Positions 54,514 to 64,000 of a stretch of 64,000 bases of DNA are shown piece by piece. This DNA comes from Adenophora triphylla var. japonica (lineage: Eukaryota; Streptophyta; Magnoliopsida; Asterales; Campanulaceae). The notes under the pieces were generated by a model. The model ran no database searches. It was not told the origin of the DNA and saw only the letters and a list, made by a program, of their open reading frames with translations. The stretch spans positions 1-64,000 of the forward strand of contig JAFEMH010005406.1 of the NCBI GenBank assembly GCA_022495995.1. Direction: 5' to 3'. Both the position numbers and the translations under genes were made by a program. Every line of letters begins with the position of its first letter. The first letter of the stretch is position 1.

Positions 54514-56402
54514 TGTAAGTACGCCAATCCAATTCGCTACCCTTTTAGGTGCATTTTAATGCGATAAAATTGCACTAAGGGGCGTTTTGGTAAATTCCCG
54601 GTCCGTTTCGAGACTTCCGAAAACATTCCATGAGTTTCTCGCGAAGGAAGTATTTTTTAATATTTTTCTCGGACAAAAGGACCTGCAGCGAATTAATCAG
54701 TTTGGACCTTTTGGGTATTAACTCGGAATGCTCTAGAATCTGGTTTTGGCGCCTGAAACAGTTATGAGCGTAACCAGTCGTGCGAAATCTCGAAGCTTGG
54801 AAAATTGATACAGAAGGTCGTACGACAAAATAAATAATTTCCCAAGCTGCGTTAAAAGGGGAATTATCCTCATTTGCAAAGGGACGCTCTCTCTCACTAC
54901 CCTCTCTCTCTCTCACTAAACGCAAAAGCCTCTCTCTCTCTCTACTCTCACTCTCTAGACGCAAAGACCCATTGTTCCCTCCCTGGATCGTCTTCTTCAC
55001 CGTTCCTCTCTCTCTAATATCCTCCCTCACCGGCTCTCTACCATTAATCCACCGGAGCAAAATCCATTCCCGGCGACCCATTTCCATTTCAATCACTCCA
55101 CAACTGCTTCCTCACCGTTCTCCACCTCTCTACCTCCAACTACCAGCACCCATCACCGTCCTCTGTTTCTCAACACCGAAATAACCTTCAACACCGAGCC
55201 CCTCTCTGTACCCAAATCGGCGTTCACCGGTGGCCTCCTTCACCGTTCTATCCCTCTACTCCGGCTGAACGGAAATCCAATCCAATCCTCTCTCAATCGC
55301 TTCCCCATTCCAGATCCTAACACCGTTCTCCACCACCGCTCCCCAACAACGCCAACCGCATCCATCATCATTCTTCTCAACTCTCCCCAAATCCGTCTAC
55401 GTCATTTTCCCCATTTCCAAGGCCTAAGCCCGATAACCCCCACCAATTCACCAACAATTTCCGGCCATCTCACCTATTAGCTCCGACCCCTGTTCAGACC
55501 GTTAAGCTGCCAAATTCATTCCAAGCCTTGAAGCTTCACAGTGAGCTCGAACTCTCATCGTCCCGGAGTTGATTTGAAGACTCTCCATACCGACATGGTA
55601 TAGAGAGGGTGGATACTACAAGGATAACTCCCTAATTCCTTTTCTCTCTTCTTAGTTGTTCATGGATATTCCCGTGTTTGGTATTGTTATTCAGGCTAGA
55701 ACCTGATTGGATTTGCATTGATATAATTCCATTTTGTTCCCAGTATGCTTTGATCTGTTTGTTGGAGCATTTGGTTGATATTAGTTTGTCTAAACACCAA
55801 ATAGAGGGTGAATCAATCATATTCATTCTCTCATATGTGTTTATCCATATATAGGTGATAATATTGTCTCGTTGCAATTATAATTTTCGTTCTCCGCAAT
55901 CTCGTTGTTGTCCTTAATTCCATTTTTGTTAACCTTGTTGTTGATTATTGGCTTGTTTCCGTAATCGAGTTGTAAGCCTCTGCATATGGCTTAGTATGTC
56001 ATGCGACACAACTGGCCCTTCATGGTCCTGTGTCGGGCGACATACTTAGCCACACTGCAGCATGTCCCTTTCATTTGTAATCCGTTTGCCTCGTTGTAAT
56101 CGGGACATGGCCCCCCAAAATAAGTGGTTCACAAGATGTAATTCCATCTGTTTATCAATAAAGCAAAGCATTAATATGCATTTTATACATATTTTGTCTC
56201 ACACAATTGAACACACTTTTGAATGTTTTGGATGTTGAACATAGAAAGACTCGTCTACGGACGAGGCGTGTTGGGTGAACTCTCGGTTCTTCCCAACACG
56301 TTACCTGACCCCCGAACCCATTTTCTCATTTTAAAAGGTTTTCAATGTTTCCTTTAAAACGGCGTGGCGACTCCTATTATATTTTCAGCGAGCGCACATT
56401 CA
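54514..56402 (+). repeat. 3' LTR of the 9-kb element
   Basis: 1,889 bp. It carries about 25 bases (TGTTTCCGTAATCGAGTTGT and adjacent) near 55955-55980 that the 5' LTR lacks, plus about 60 scattered differences. Confidence 0.92.
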
Positions 56403-56671
56403 GGACCTTTGATATTAAACAGTACTATAGGATCAAGCAACTCATGAAAAAGGTGAAAAGACACTCTTTGGTCGTCGGCTTCTAAATCACCTAGGGTTTC
56501 TCCTATGGGCAAATCTAGTTCACAAGAACGTAAACCCCACCTGGTCAAGATGGAGCTACACTCTTCAACAGTTATCTCCTTCCATACTCCATCTAAATAT
56601 TTGTATACCCTATGATTAACAGTACAATAGCCATACCAAGCACCAGGTTCACAACTAAAGGTCCTAGCCAT
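56403..56671 (-). pseudogene. Antisense gene of the host Tat element, 5' part
   Basis: M at 56671 opens MARTFSCEPGAWYGYCTVNH, then RVYKYLDGVWKEITVEECSS and VSFHLFHELLDP. The frame continues in phase across the GGACC duplication into the piece at 47414, so the two parts were one gene before the 9-kb insertion. The ATG is about 510 bases from the 3' LTR, reading away from it. The intervening stretch (56672-57165) may hold its promoter. Confidence 0.6.
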
Positions 56672-57165
56672 GACATAATCAAAAGGGGAAAAGCAAAAAG
56701 TAAACCCTAATGTGAAGAACTAGAGAGGTACCTTACTTTAATTGGTGAAGACGAGTCTCAGAGAAGAATCAGAAAGCTCGAGGACACCGGGAATAATGAA
56801 GATTTATATTCGCCTTCGTTCTCGCCTGTTTGCTCAGAAATTGGGAAATTGTAAAAAACCAAAAAGGAAAAGGATTTTCCTTATGTATTCCTGCCAATTA
56901 TTTCCTTAATTGGGAAGGTTTTATGCTTCAAATGGTTAATTTCGTCATTAATGCCAAAAACGGTTCCCTAGGCAGTGTCCAAGCATCAAAATAGGCAATG
57001 ATTACAAAAATTCAGCGCTTCTACCGATCCAGCCGTCCGCAGTAAATGGCCAGGATTGAGCCACACCATCATTGGCCGACCAACCATCAGTTCGAGCATC
57101 GACCTAGGATCTACTTCAAACTTCATCAAAATTTCTTATAACTTCCTGGTCGACGAAAATCAACT

Positions 57166-57183
57166 CAGAAAGTTGGGGGCCAC
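57166..57183 (+). other. Polypurine tract of the host Tat element
   Basis: CAGAAAGTTGGGGGCCAC directly precedes the LTR start TGAACGG. Confidence 0.75.
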
Positions 57184-57836
57184 TGAACGGAATAAAAGTG
57201 ACGAGCTAGGCCCAACGTGCAAGCCCAGTTACTTACTTATTATTTCCATCACATTCTCAGTGGGCTAGGCCCAATTATTACCAGGCCCATCAGCCAGATC
57301 AGTCGACCTAGCTCACTGTCCAACCTACGTGGTCCCGATCTAGCTATCGTCCGACATACGATTCAGATTCTATTTTGGGCACTATCCGACCCTATCTATC
57401 AGTCAGGTCGACCTAGATCCAAACATGCAACCTCGACCTACGATACTACGTCGACCTACAGAGTCCAGATGTGAATACAATTCTTTCCATAACGGGCTAC
57501 CTACAAATCAGGAGTCATTTATGGACAAGATCTCTTAAGCTAATTTGATCCACGATTCTAGGGATCTAGCACAATCCTATTACAAATAAAACTCTCATCT
57601 ACAACTATAAATACATGACAATATCAACCATTCCAAGGTAATTGCTATTTGTTATTCTGAATGCATTGTTCTTTATAACTTATAAGCTCTCATATACACC
57701 GTACTTACTCTCACGCCCGAGGGTCTTCGCCGGAGACCATTCCGGCTAGTCGTGGGTTCTGTTTTCAGATCAAAAGTCAGGTGATCAGTCCTGCAGCTGG
57801 ACGGAGATTGATTACAGCACAATTTTTGCAGCATCA
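57184..57836 (+). repeat. 3' LTR of the host Tat element
   Basis: 653 bp, TGAACGG...GCAGCATCA, followed by the duplication AAAGT at 57837-57841. It contains many GTCGACCTA words and a TATAAATACATGAC promoter-like site near 57606. Confidence 0.93.
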
Positions 57837-57841
57837 AAAGT

Positions 57842-59340
57842 TAACCAAGAAAAGAGTATGAGCACGAAATAAATCTCATTAAAATTAATAAGATTAATGA
57901 CGAAAACGAAATAAATTATCGAAAGATAAGAATCCTGAAATAGACTAACATTATAAATTGAGGGAGTATAAGACATTCGAGACCTGTTCATCAAGTTATT
58001 TTCAAGCAATGTATTTAGTCAAAATGCATATTAATGTATGATTTATATGAGATTTCACCAATAAGTCATATGCACAAATTAAAACTATTAATAAGGATAG
58101 ACATTTTTAAAACTATCGATAAATTCTAAAAAAAATCGATGTTCCAGATTGCCTCTTTCTCACCTCACCACACATCATATGCGCACATCAGCATATCACT
58201 ATGCCCATTTAACGCACTCTCTTTACCATTCTCTTTCCTTTTTTTTTCTCCCTTAAGATTTTAAAATATAATATATCAAAATGTCTAAATCAAAAAAAAT
58301 AATTTAAAAACACTGTTTCATATTATCAAAACGAATCAAACAAGTAAACTCGTCACATGATTCAAATTTAAAAAATAAAAAATTCATTTCACTTGTAATG
58401 ATATGAGAAAATCATTTTTCAGTCGTATACATTTGAGATACTTATTTCCCATTTGTTTTTATTTAAGTATAAAAACGGATAAATACTTCTCTATATTTTT
58501 CACAATTGATATTCAATTTCTCTGATACTTAAAAATAATGATTAATATGTTGTCGAATACCCTTTAAACAACTGAGATATCAATTTCTCATATGTTTAAT
58601 TTAAAGATAAGTGTGTTGTAAAGTACCTTTTAAATAAATGAGAAATCAATTTTTTATATGTTTAAATTAAAGATGAACATGTTGCATGTTCCTTTTAAAT
58701 AACAAAAAATCAAAAAAATCATTGATGACACACTTTATTGATTGTTTGATGGTAACGATGAATTTATTTTAACATAACATTAGAAATATCATAAATAAAT
58801 TGATTTAATGATTGTTTGATTTCACATATGATTGATATCATATACCATTTAAATAGTTGATAAATCATTTCAAACGTTTAAAGCTAAATATTTATTATAT
58901 AAATGCATTGTAACATACCCTTGAAACAATAGATAACTTAATTTATCATTTATTTCTCACTTTTGAACAATTAAAAAAAATCATTTCTCGAACATGTTAC
59001 CAGCATTTCTATAAAAAACTAATAATTGAATTTCTCGATACTTTAAAGTTAAATATGAATGTTTTCTCATATATCCTTAGAAATGATAATCAGTTAATCT
59101 ATTTTTTTAAATTATTGACAATGAAGAAATAATTAAATTTTAGAATTTCATTTCCCCCTTATAATTGAGAAGTATGTTTATTTTATATTATTATAATAAA
59201 TGTGTATAAAGTTAACAACAAAAATGATAAATAAATTTATTTCATCTTTAAACTTGTTCACAATTGAGTAAATAATAAAATTGAGAAATTTTTGTGCATC
59301 ACTTAAAATTGATAAGGATGTTTGTTTTTGTCTTATTAAA
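57842..59340. other. AT-rich intergenic DNA with a degenerate tandem repeat
   Basis: A lone GAGGGAGTA at about 57961-57969 may be a Stowaway end without partner. From about 58490 to 59130, blocks of roughly 75 bp recur loosely (ACCTTTTAAATAAATGAGAA, ATCAATTTTTTATATGTTTA, then TTAAAGAT). No gene is supported. Confidence 0.5.
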
Positions 59341-59365
59341 CTAAATGTGCAACAAGTTGACAGTA

Positions 59366-59440
59366 AAATGGTTTGGCATATTGGTAAAGAGGACACCTTA
59401 GGTTGTGGGAGGTATCGAGTTCCTACTAATGACATTAATT
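59366..59440 (+). mobile_element. Possible degenerate SINE head
   Basis: TGGTTTGGCATATTGGTAAA, then GGTTGTGGGAGGTATCGAGTTCC, resembles tRNA-type A and B boxes at plausible spacing. No A-tail or target duplication was identified. The open frame that follows is not a recognised gene. Confidence 0.3.
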
Positions 59441-60490
59441 TTTAAATGGATTGACAAGGGAATTGATGAGGGTGGCAAGAGGTGGGTAGGGAGGGGTAGG
59501 GTGGTTGAGTGTTTGGTTGCAAGAGGTCTACGGCGATGGTGGTTGATAAGAGGTGGTTGGACGGCAGTCGAAGGTCGCCGCACAGTTGTCAGAAGGTGGG
59601 TGGACGGAGATCAAACGGTTGTCAGCCGTAGGTGTTTGCCGGAGGCACTGGTGGGTGACATGTGAGAGAGGGAGAATTAGGGTTATTATAGGTTTGGAGA
59701 GGTGGAGGTAATTCTTACATTTGTAATTATTATAAAGAGGGCTATTTCAACCCATTAATTCTAAGGTAAAAATTAAAATTTAATGATTTTATTGATAAAT
59801 TCCACCATATTTCAGATACTTATTGATAAAAAACCCAATTTATATTATATAATATTTAATTTGTGATTATGAAATTAATTGGACTGAATAAAAATGCAAA
59901 TACCAACTCCAAAAAAAAAATCAAATTAAAAATGTCAGTGCAAATAGTGATGTTACTATTAGTGTTTTATTAAATTTTAAATTTTATGTTATTCGCAAGT
60001 AATTATTGTTGAAGATCCAAAGAATAATTCAAAAATAATTAAATGAGGGTGATTCAATTAAAGAGTAGTTGAAGAAAGGAAGTAACAAGTAAATGAATAT
60101 TTATTTGTAAAAACATGATAAGAAAGGAAGTGGTTGAAATATTCTCGGAACATAAACACGAAGACCATGAAGGTACAGTTCTGGAAAAATAAAGAAAGCT
60201 TTGATCAGATTATCATAATTTCTTCATATATTGTACTTATCTTGGTATATGTTCATTCCTATCTTGATTTGGCATAGCTACTGCTAATTGCATGCTACAG
60301 AAGGAGTGGAGCCTATGAATTAATTTGACTCAACACGAAAAAAATTTCCAGGACCAGATATAGTAAGGATTAACAAACTAATAGCTCTTTCATGATTCTT
60401 TGGGTGGTGGTGCAGGGCCGTTCTTAGTTGGTGGTGTGATTTGTCTGGTTAATTCCCTTAATGAACTAGACCTCAGCCTACTAACTAGTT

Positions 60491-60787
60491 ATGTGGAGGT
60501 ATCCCTCCACTGCAAACTTCTTAGAGGGACTATGGCAACATGGCATAAGAGTTGGTTTTGATCTAATACTTTCACATTTTTTTTTCTTTTTCCTTTCTTT
60601 ATTTGCCAAGACCAAGAACAGTGGCAACAAGGCGATGACCAACATCAACGCCGGCGTTATTATTGATTTAATGTTGCCTTACTATATTGCGGCTTTTGAC
60701 GGCCTAATATTGTGTTTGTTAGCGATCTCCACCATATGGGAACTATGTCGTCTAGGCATACGAGAAGAGAAATTTCTTCTTCGATAG
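60491..60787 (+). CDS. Uncertain ORF with hydrophobic segments
   Basis: 98 codons from ATG 60491. There is a phenylalanine-rich hydrophobic stretch (LILSHFFFFFLSLF), then GVIIDLMLPYYIAAFDGLIL and CLLAISTIWELC, which could be membrane segments. A further coding-like stretch without stops (YDWSIPTLKEAIADLMLSRC) follows at about 60800. The T-rich run near 60570-60590 could be an intron acceptor, so this may be an exonic remnant of a host gene. I do not recognise the family. Confidence 0.25.
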   Translation: MWRYPSTANFLEGLWQHGIRVGFDLILSHFFFFFLSLFAKTKNSGNKAMTNINAGVIIDLMLPYYIAAFDGLILCLLAISTIWELCRLGIREEKFLLR

Positions 60788-60987
60788 AACAATTTTGGAT
60801 TCTATGATTGGTCCATTCCGACTCTCAAGGAAGCCATTGCAGACTTGATGTTGTCGAGGTGTTGCAATGCTATGGTGAAAGAATGGTTGCACAGATCCAT
60901 GGAGAAGGACATCTAGAATAGTGTCAAGCACAATGTGACTGAAATTTTAGTTTAGCTAGGAAATTAGATTTCAACAGAACATACTAT

Positions 60988-62749
60988 GGGTGTGTGTATA
61001 GATGTGAGTCAATATTGTACATACATCTAAAAATATGCAGCGGAAAAATAATAACACAGAGGTTTAAATTGTTACTGGTTTTGACCCAACAAACAAGGCT
61101 TTAATCCTAAAAAGGATTTCACTATTAAAGATCTAAATTACAGACTTAAACAATGATAAGTGAAACAAAATGATAAAAATACTAAAGTAAGTCCTAACCA
61201 ACTTCTACACAATGAACAATCTTCCTTTGTCAAAGGAACCCTATTCTAAACAGAAGAAAAACAAATAACTAGAATGAAATCTAGATGTGAGTTCAGATGT
61301 AAGACACAACTACATTCACAACCTAAAAAGCTATCTTGAAATCATGAGATGCAAAGAGATTTCTCTTTTAAAGAATTATTGATGCGTATCTTCTCTTTTG
61401 TCGTGTGTATTGGGCCTTTTGATGAATAGTATTGATGAAATGTGTGGCCACACTCAAGAGATTTGATAGAGATCAAATGCACTTGGATTATCAACATATT
61501 CGGAATTGAGAAAGCATTGAAGGATATAAGTTGACTTGGACCATGACTCTTGTTAAATATGACATAGCGGACAAAGGGATTGTGACATTTGATCTATCAA
61601 GAAATCAAGCTTTGATGTTATATTAATTAGGTGGATATAATGGTTTGCCAGAAACCACTTATGTCTTGTGAGGTCGATGTTTCGACTCACTACCAACATA
61701 AATATAATTCCTAAAGGGTCACACACAAAGAACGAATTTGAAATTTGCTGAAAATTGGAAATTTGGAGATTGTCACGACTCGTGACCAGGAGCACGACTC
61801 GTGCCCTGGGTCACGACTAGTGCCAATGGTCACGACTCATGCCTTTAAATCAGTACGACTGCGTTTTAAGGTACACTCATGAAAACTGTGCAATTCTAGG
61901 GTTGGGGACGACTCGTGCTCTCAGGCATGAGTCGTGCCTTCAATCAGCACGAGTGAAAATATGGAACAACTCGTGTCAAGACTGTTTGGGAAAAAGGAAG
62001 ACTCGTGCCCTCAGGCACGAGTCATGCCAGCGTCTAAATCAGGTTCGTACGCATTTTTCCTTATTTGATTGGTTTTTAGTTTGGACAATGATTCTCCCTA
62101 AGTGTTAGGGATTTATAACAAGTATAAATATAATCCATCTCTCAGCCACAAACACACATTGTTTTAGGGTCTTTGAAACTCGAAAGTTTTGATTTTGATT
62201 GAGAATCAAATATCAAAATCCCCAAATCAATTTCATATTAGCCATTGATTATTGAAAGGTGTTTCAATAATCGGAGGAATCTAGTAATCCTACAAGATTA
62301 GATCTTGGTTCATTCGCGTGTGGATTACCGATAGAGGGTGATTACGTTATCACGTAAAGCTTGAAGATTATTCATCACAAGGAAGACCAAGGAGAAAATC
62401 GAGGTCCGATATCGATTCAAAAAGTTTGAATCTAAGATCCATTTTGAGCAAAAAATAGCTATTAAGGTATGTAAAATCTATTTCATGATTTTATCCATTC
62501 ATGTTAGACGGATTCAAGGCTAAGGTTTTGTTGTTTTATAAAGTTCTTTCGCTACGTTTGTAACCCCAAAACCCAACAATTCTTGCATAGAGTTAGACAA
62601 ACAAAAATTTGCAGTTCAACAAACCTAACAGAAATACCATCCATGATTGTTTAGGAGATTACAGACCGAATATTGTTTAGAATCAAAACAAACAAATATA
62701 CAGTTTAAAGCCGGTTCAATCAAAACATAAAAACCAAACTAAATAATCA
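60988..62749 (-). repeat. 3' LTR of the second SIRE-type element
   Basis: About 1.76 kb, long for this family. The right third (62080-62600) also reads like a plus-strand promoter and leader (GTATAAATATAATCC near 62120), so it may be composite or contain a nested solo LTR. Positions 61770-62035 hold a cluster of CACGACTCGTG palindromes. Confidence 0.5.
61770..62035. repeat. Cluster of CACGACTCGTG palindromes
   Basis: About a dozen copies or near-copies of TCACGACTCGTGCC occur in both orientations, for example near 61774, 61796, 61815, 61833, 61907, 61927 and 61999. Each is an odd palindrome with 5-bp arms. Spacing is irregular, 15-30 bases. Confidence 0.75.
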
Positions 62750-62922
62750 AACTCCCCCTGAGTTGATTCAGCTTCATTTTAAAACAATAGCATCATCATC
62801 ATTCCCAGCTTCCCCATCCAGCATCAGCTTCTGCTCCCCCTTTTTTTACTAGAAACTGTAGTCTTCCATATCTGGATATTCACCATCATGGCCTTATGAT
62901 TTTGTATGTGTCTGGGAGGCAA

Positions 62923-64000
62923 TCAATTGAGCTTGGAGAACTGGGGAGAGACTTCAAAAGCGGTGATCTCAGCATCCAATACATCCAAATGATCAGTATT
63001 TGAGACATTAGATGTGTGTCCAGATGTGGCCACATCTTGACTCACATCCTCAGTCTCAACTCCCAATTGTAGATCATCATATCTCTGCTTCCTGTCCAGA
63101 AGGGTTTTTGCCTCTTTAAGCAACTCAAACTCACTCATTCTAGGATTACCGTTTTCTATTTTAAACCCTTGAGCAACAAGGATTTGAGATATGAGAGTGG
63201 GATAAGGGAGGGACCATTTCTTGGTAGGGGACTCACAATACTCGCAAATCTTTTTTAATATGAAAGCTCCAAAATTGATAGCTTTCTTGGTACCCAGCCT
63301 ATACATCAAATTTTCACGACCCTTGTGATAGAGGTTTTGTTGTTAGAGGGACAGAGGTTGGCTGTGATTATGAGGTGGAGAAAATAGTAGCAAGAGGTGG
63401 GGGATCCACTACATTGATCTTTTGGTTTTGTGGGCCAAACATTTAGCTTCCTATATGTCAAGGTAGAAACAATCTCACTCTCAGATACCTCACACTCCAC
63501 ATTGGGTACTTCCTCTAACCCTAGAAATGTATTAATAATAGAAGGGGATAAGGATATGAACCATCCCTAACATAGATAGTGAAGAAGATGGGGTTTGTTA
63601 AGGCTTTTAGACAAATTAGAATATAATTCATGGATAAGCTTAGGGAAAAATGTATTAGGGTGATCTACAGTGAGCAGAAGTCCCCTATCCTAAAAAAATG
63701 GGACTAACCCTAGTCTAGAAAAAGTTTCCCTATCCATCTTCATTTCTTTAATCTAATCCTTGTTTTCAATTTGTTCATACCTCTCAGAGGCATCCAAAGA
63801 CAGAAATTTGGGGCACACAGGGATCATATCAGTATAGGAGGTAGGAGGAGAAATTGGTTACCCCTTTTAGATGATAGTCTGGAGGATATGCGTGTGGATG
63901 TGTGCACATCTGGAGCCACATCCCTATAATGAGAGGTCTGTAGTGTTTCTTCTTTATCTTCTGTCTCCTCAGCAACATCCTGATCAACATCTTGATCTTC
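62923..64000 (-). pseudogene. Envelope-like gene of the second SIRE-type element
   Basis: The C-terminal frame (62923-63309) reads MMYRLGTKKAINFGAFILKK, SLPYPTLISQILVAQGF, then an acidic tail. It parallels VLYRLGKNLRNNFRRLVF and PYPSLIFKVLVFQSL of the first element's envelope-like gene in the same order. Upstream, frames to the window end show HYRDVAPDVHTSTRISSR and other pieces in shifted phases. Multiple stops show it is dead. Sequence divergence from the first copy marks a different subfamily. Confidence 0.65.

Larger units (their letters stand above)
47415..56402 (+). mobile_element. Non-autonomous Tat-type LTR element, 9.0 kb
   Basis: TSD GGACC at 47410-47414 and 56403-56407. LTRs of 1,863 and 1,889 bp flank a 5.2-kb interior with PBS and PPT but no recognisable gag, RT or integrase. 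It shares PBS (TGGCGACTCCGCTGGGGACT), PPT (CGAGGGGCTC), LTR start (TGTAAGT) and a 3'-UTR block (TTGATTCCC-CTAGGGATACGTA, 54348-54370) with the Ogre-type element, so a related helper is probable. LTRs are about 96-97% identical by eye. Confidence 0.9.
6330..57836 (+). mobile_element. Tat/Retand-lineage Ty3/gypsy element (host of the nest)
   Basis: LTRs run TGAACGG...GCAGCATCA, and the 5-bp duplication AAAGT flanks the whole unit at 6325-6329 and 57837-57841. Without its three nested insertions the element is about 11.5 kb, normal for Tat. Order on the plus strand: split 5' LTR, PBS, gag, protease, RT, RNase H, archaeal-type RNase H, integrase, tandem-repeat 3' UTR. An antisense gene follows on the minus strand, then PPT and 3' LTR. 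Gag and pol carry several stops and frameshifts. By eye the LTRs differ at about 45 of 650 positions, making it the oldest insertion of the nest. Confidence 0.9.
60988..64000 (-). mobile_element. Second SIRE-type copia element, 3' end (runs off the window)
   Basis: On the minus strand an envelope-like pseudogene (from beyond 64000 to 62923) is followed by a polypurine tract AACTCAGGGGGAGTT (62750-62764) and an LTR beginning TGATTATTTAG. The LTR's other end is near 60988, where TATGCAGCGGAAAAATAATA resembles the GCAGCGGAATAATAAC of the first SIRE LTR. Its mate, gag and pol lie right of the window, so the limits are provisional. Confidence 0.65.

Noticed and set aside
59405..59665. Trp/Gly-rich ORF of 86 codons
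   Set aside because: Repetitive G-rich composition (GGTGGTTG words), no domain, and it overlaps a SINE-like head.

Overview
This window is nuclear DNA of a flowering plant, most likely a eudicot. It holds Stowaway-type MITEs (TA plus CTCCCTCCGT termini), a tRNA-derived SINE, a Mutator-like gene-capturing element, Tat-lineage Ty3/gypsy elements with an archaeal-type second RNase H and antisense genes, and SIRE-type Ty1/copia elements with an envelope-like gene. I found no convincing single-copy host gene. All coordinates come from reading the sequence by eye, and all identity estimates are by-eye counts.

Layout. Positions 1-6320 are AT-rich intergenic DNA with a long hairpin, a 1.1-kb Mutator-like element carrying a ubiquitin-interacting-motif gene fragment (1001-2124), a fold-back block with a perfect 42-bp inverted repeat, a G-box dyad, at least four Stowaway copies and a SINE with a perfect 20-bp target duplication. 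Positions 6325-57841 are one nest of retrotransposons. The host of the nest is an old Tat/Retand-like element on the + strand (LTRs 6330-6370 joined to 26644-27257, and 57184-57836; TSD AAAGT). Three elements sit inside it. (1) A 20.3-kb Ogre/Tat-type element on the - strand, in the 5' LTR (6371-26638, TSD CAAGC). (2) A 10.7-kb SIRE-type copia element on the - strand (34298-44985, no matching TSD). (3) A 9.0-kb non-coding Tat-type element on the + strand (47415-56402, TSD GGACC), inserted into the host element's antisense gene. Positions 57842-60980 are AT-rich DNA with a weak SINE-like head and one uncertain ORF. From about 60988 to the window end is the 3' LTR and envelope-like region of a second SIRE-type element on the - strand.

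How the parts relate. LTR divergence gives an insertion order consistent with the nesting: host Tat element (about 93% identical LTRs), copia (about 95%), 9-kb element (about 96-97%), Ogre-type element (about 99%). The youngest one has lost reverse transcriptase, both RNase H domains and half of integrase, so it was probably moved by proteins from another copy. It carries two degenerate antisense genes (a plant-mobile-domain protein and a DUF7745-like protein) between integrase and the 3' LTR, and a 72-bp satellite of about 42 copies. The 9-kb element shares its primer-binding site, polypurine tract and a 3'-UTR motif, so both probably depend on the same helper. Every Tat-type element here carries a different tandem array just before its 3' LTR. 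The strongest candidates for a less-described system are this RT-less, antisense-gene-carrying, satellite-bearing element and the structured, possibly covarying hairpins of the 9-kb element.
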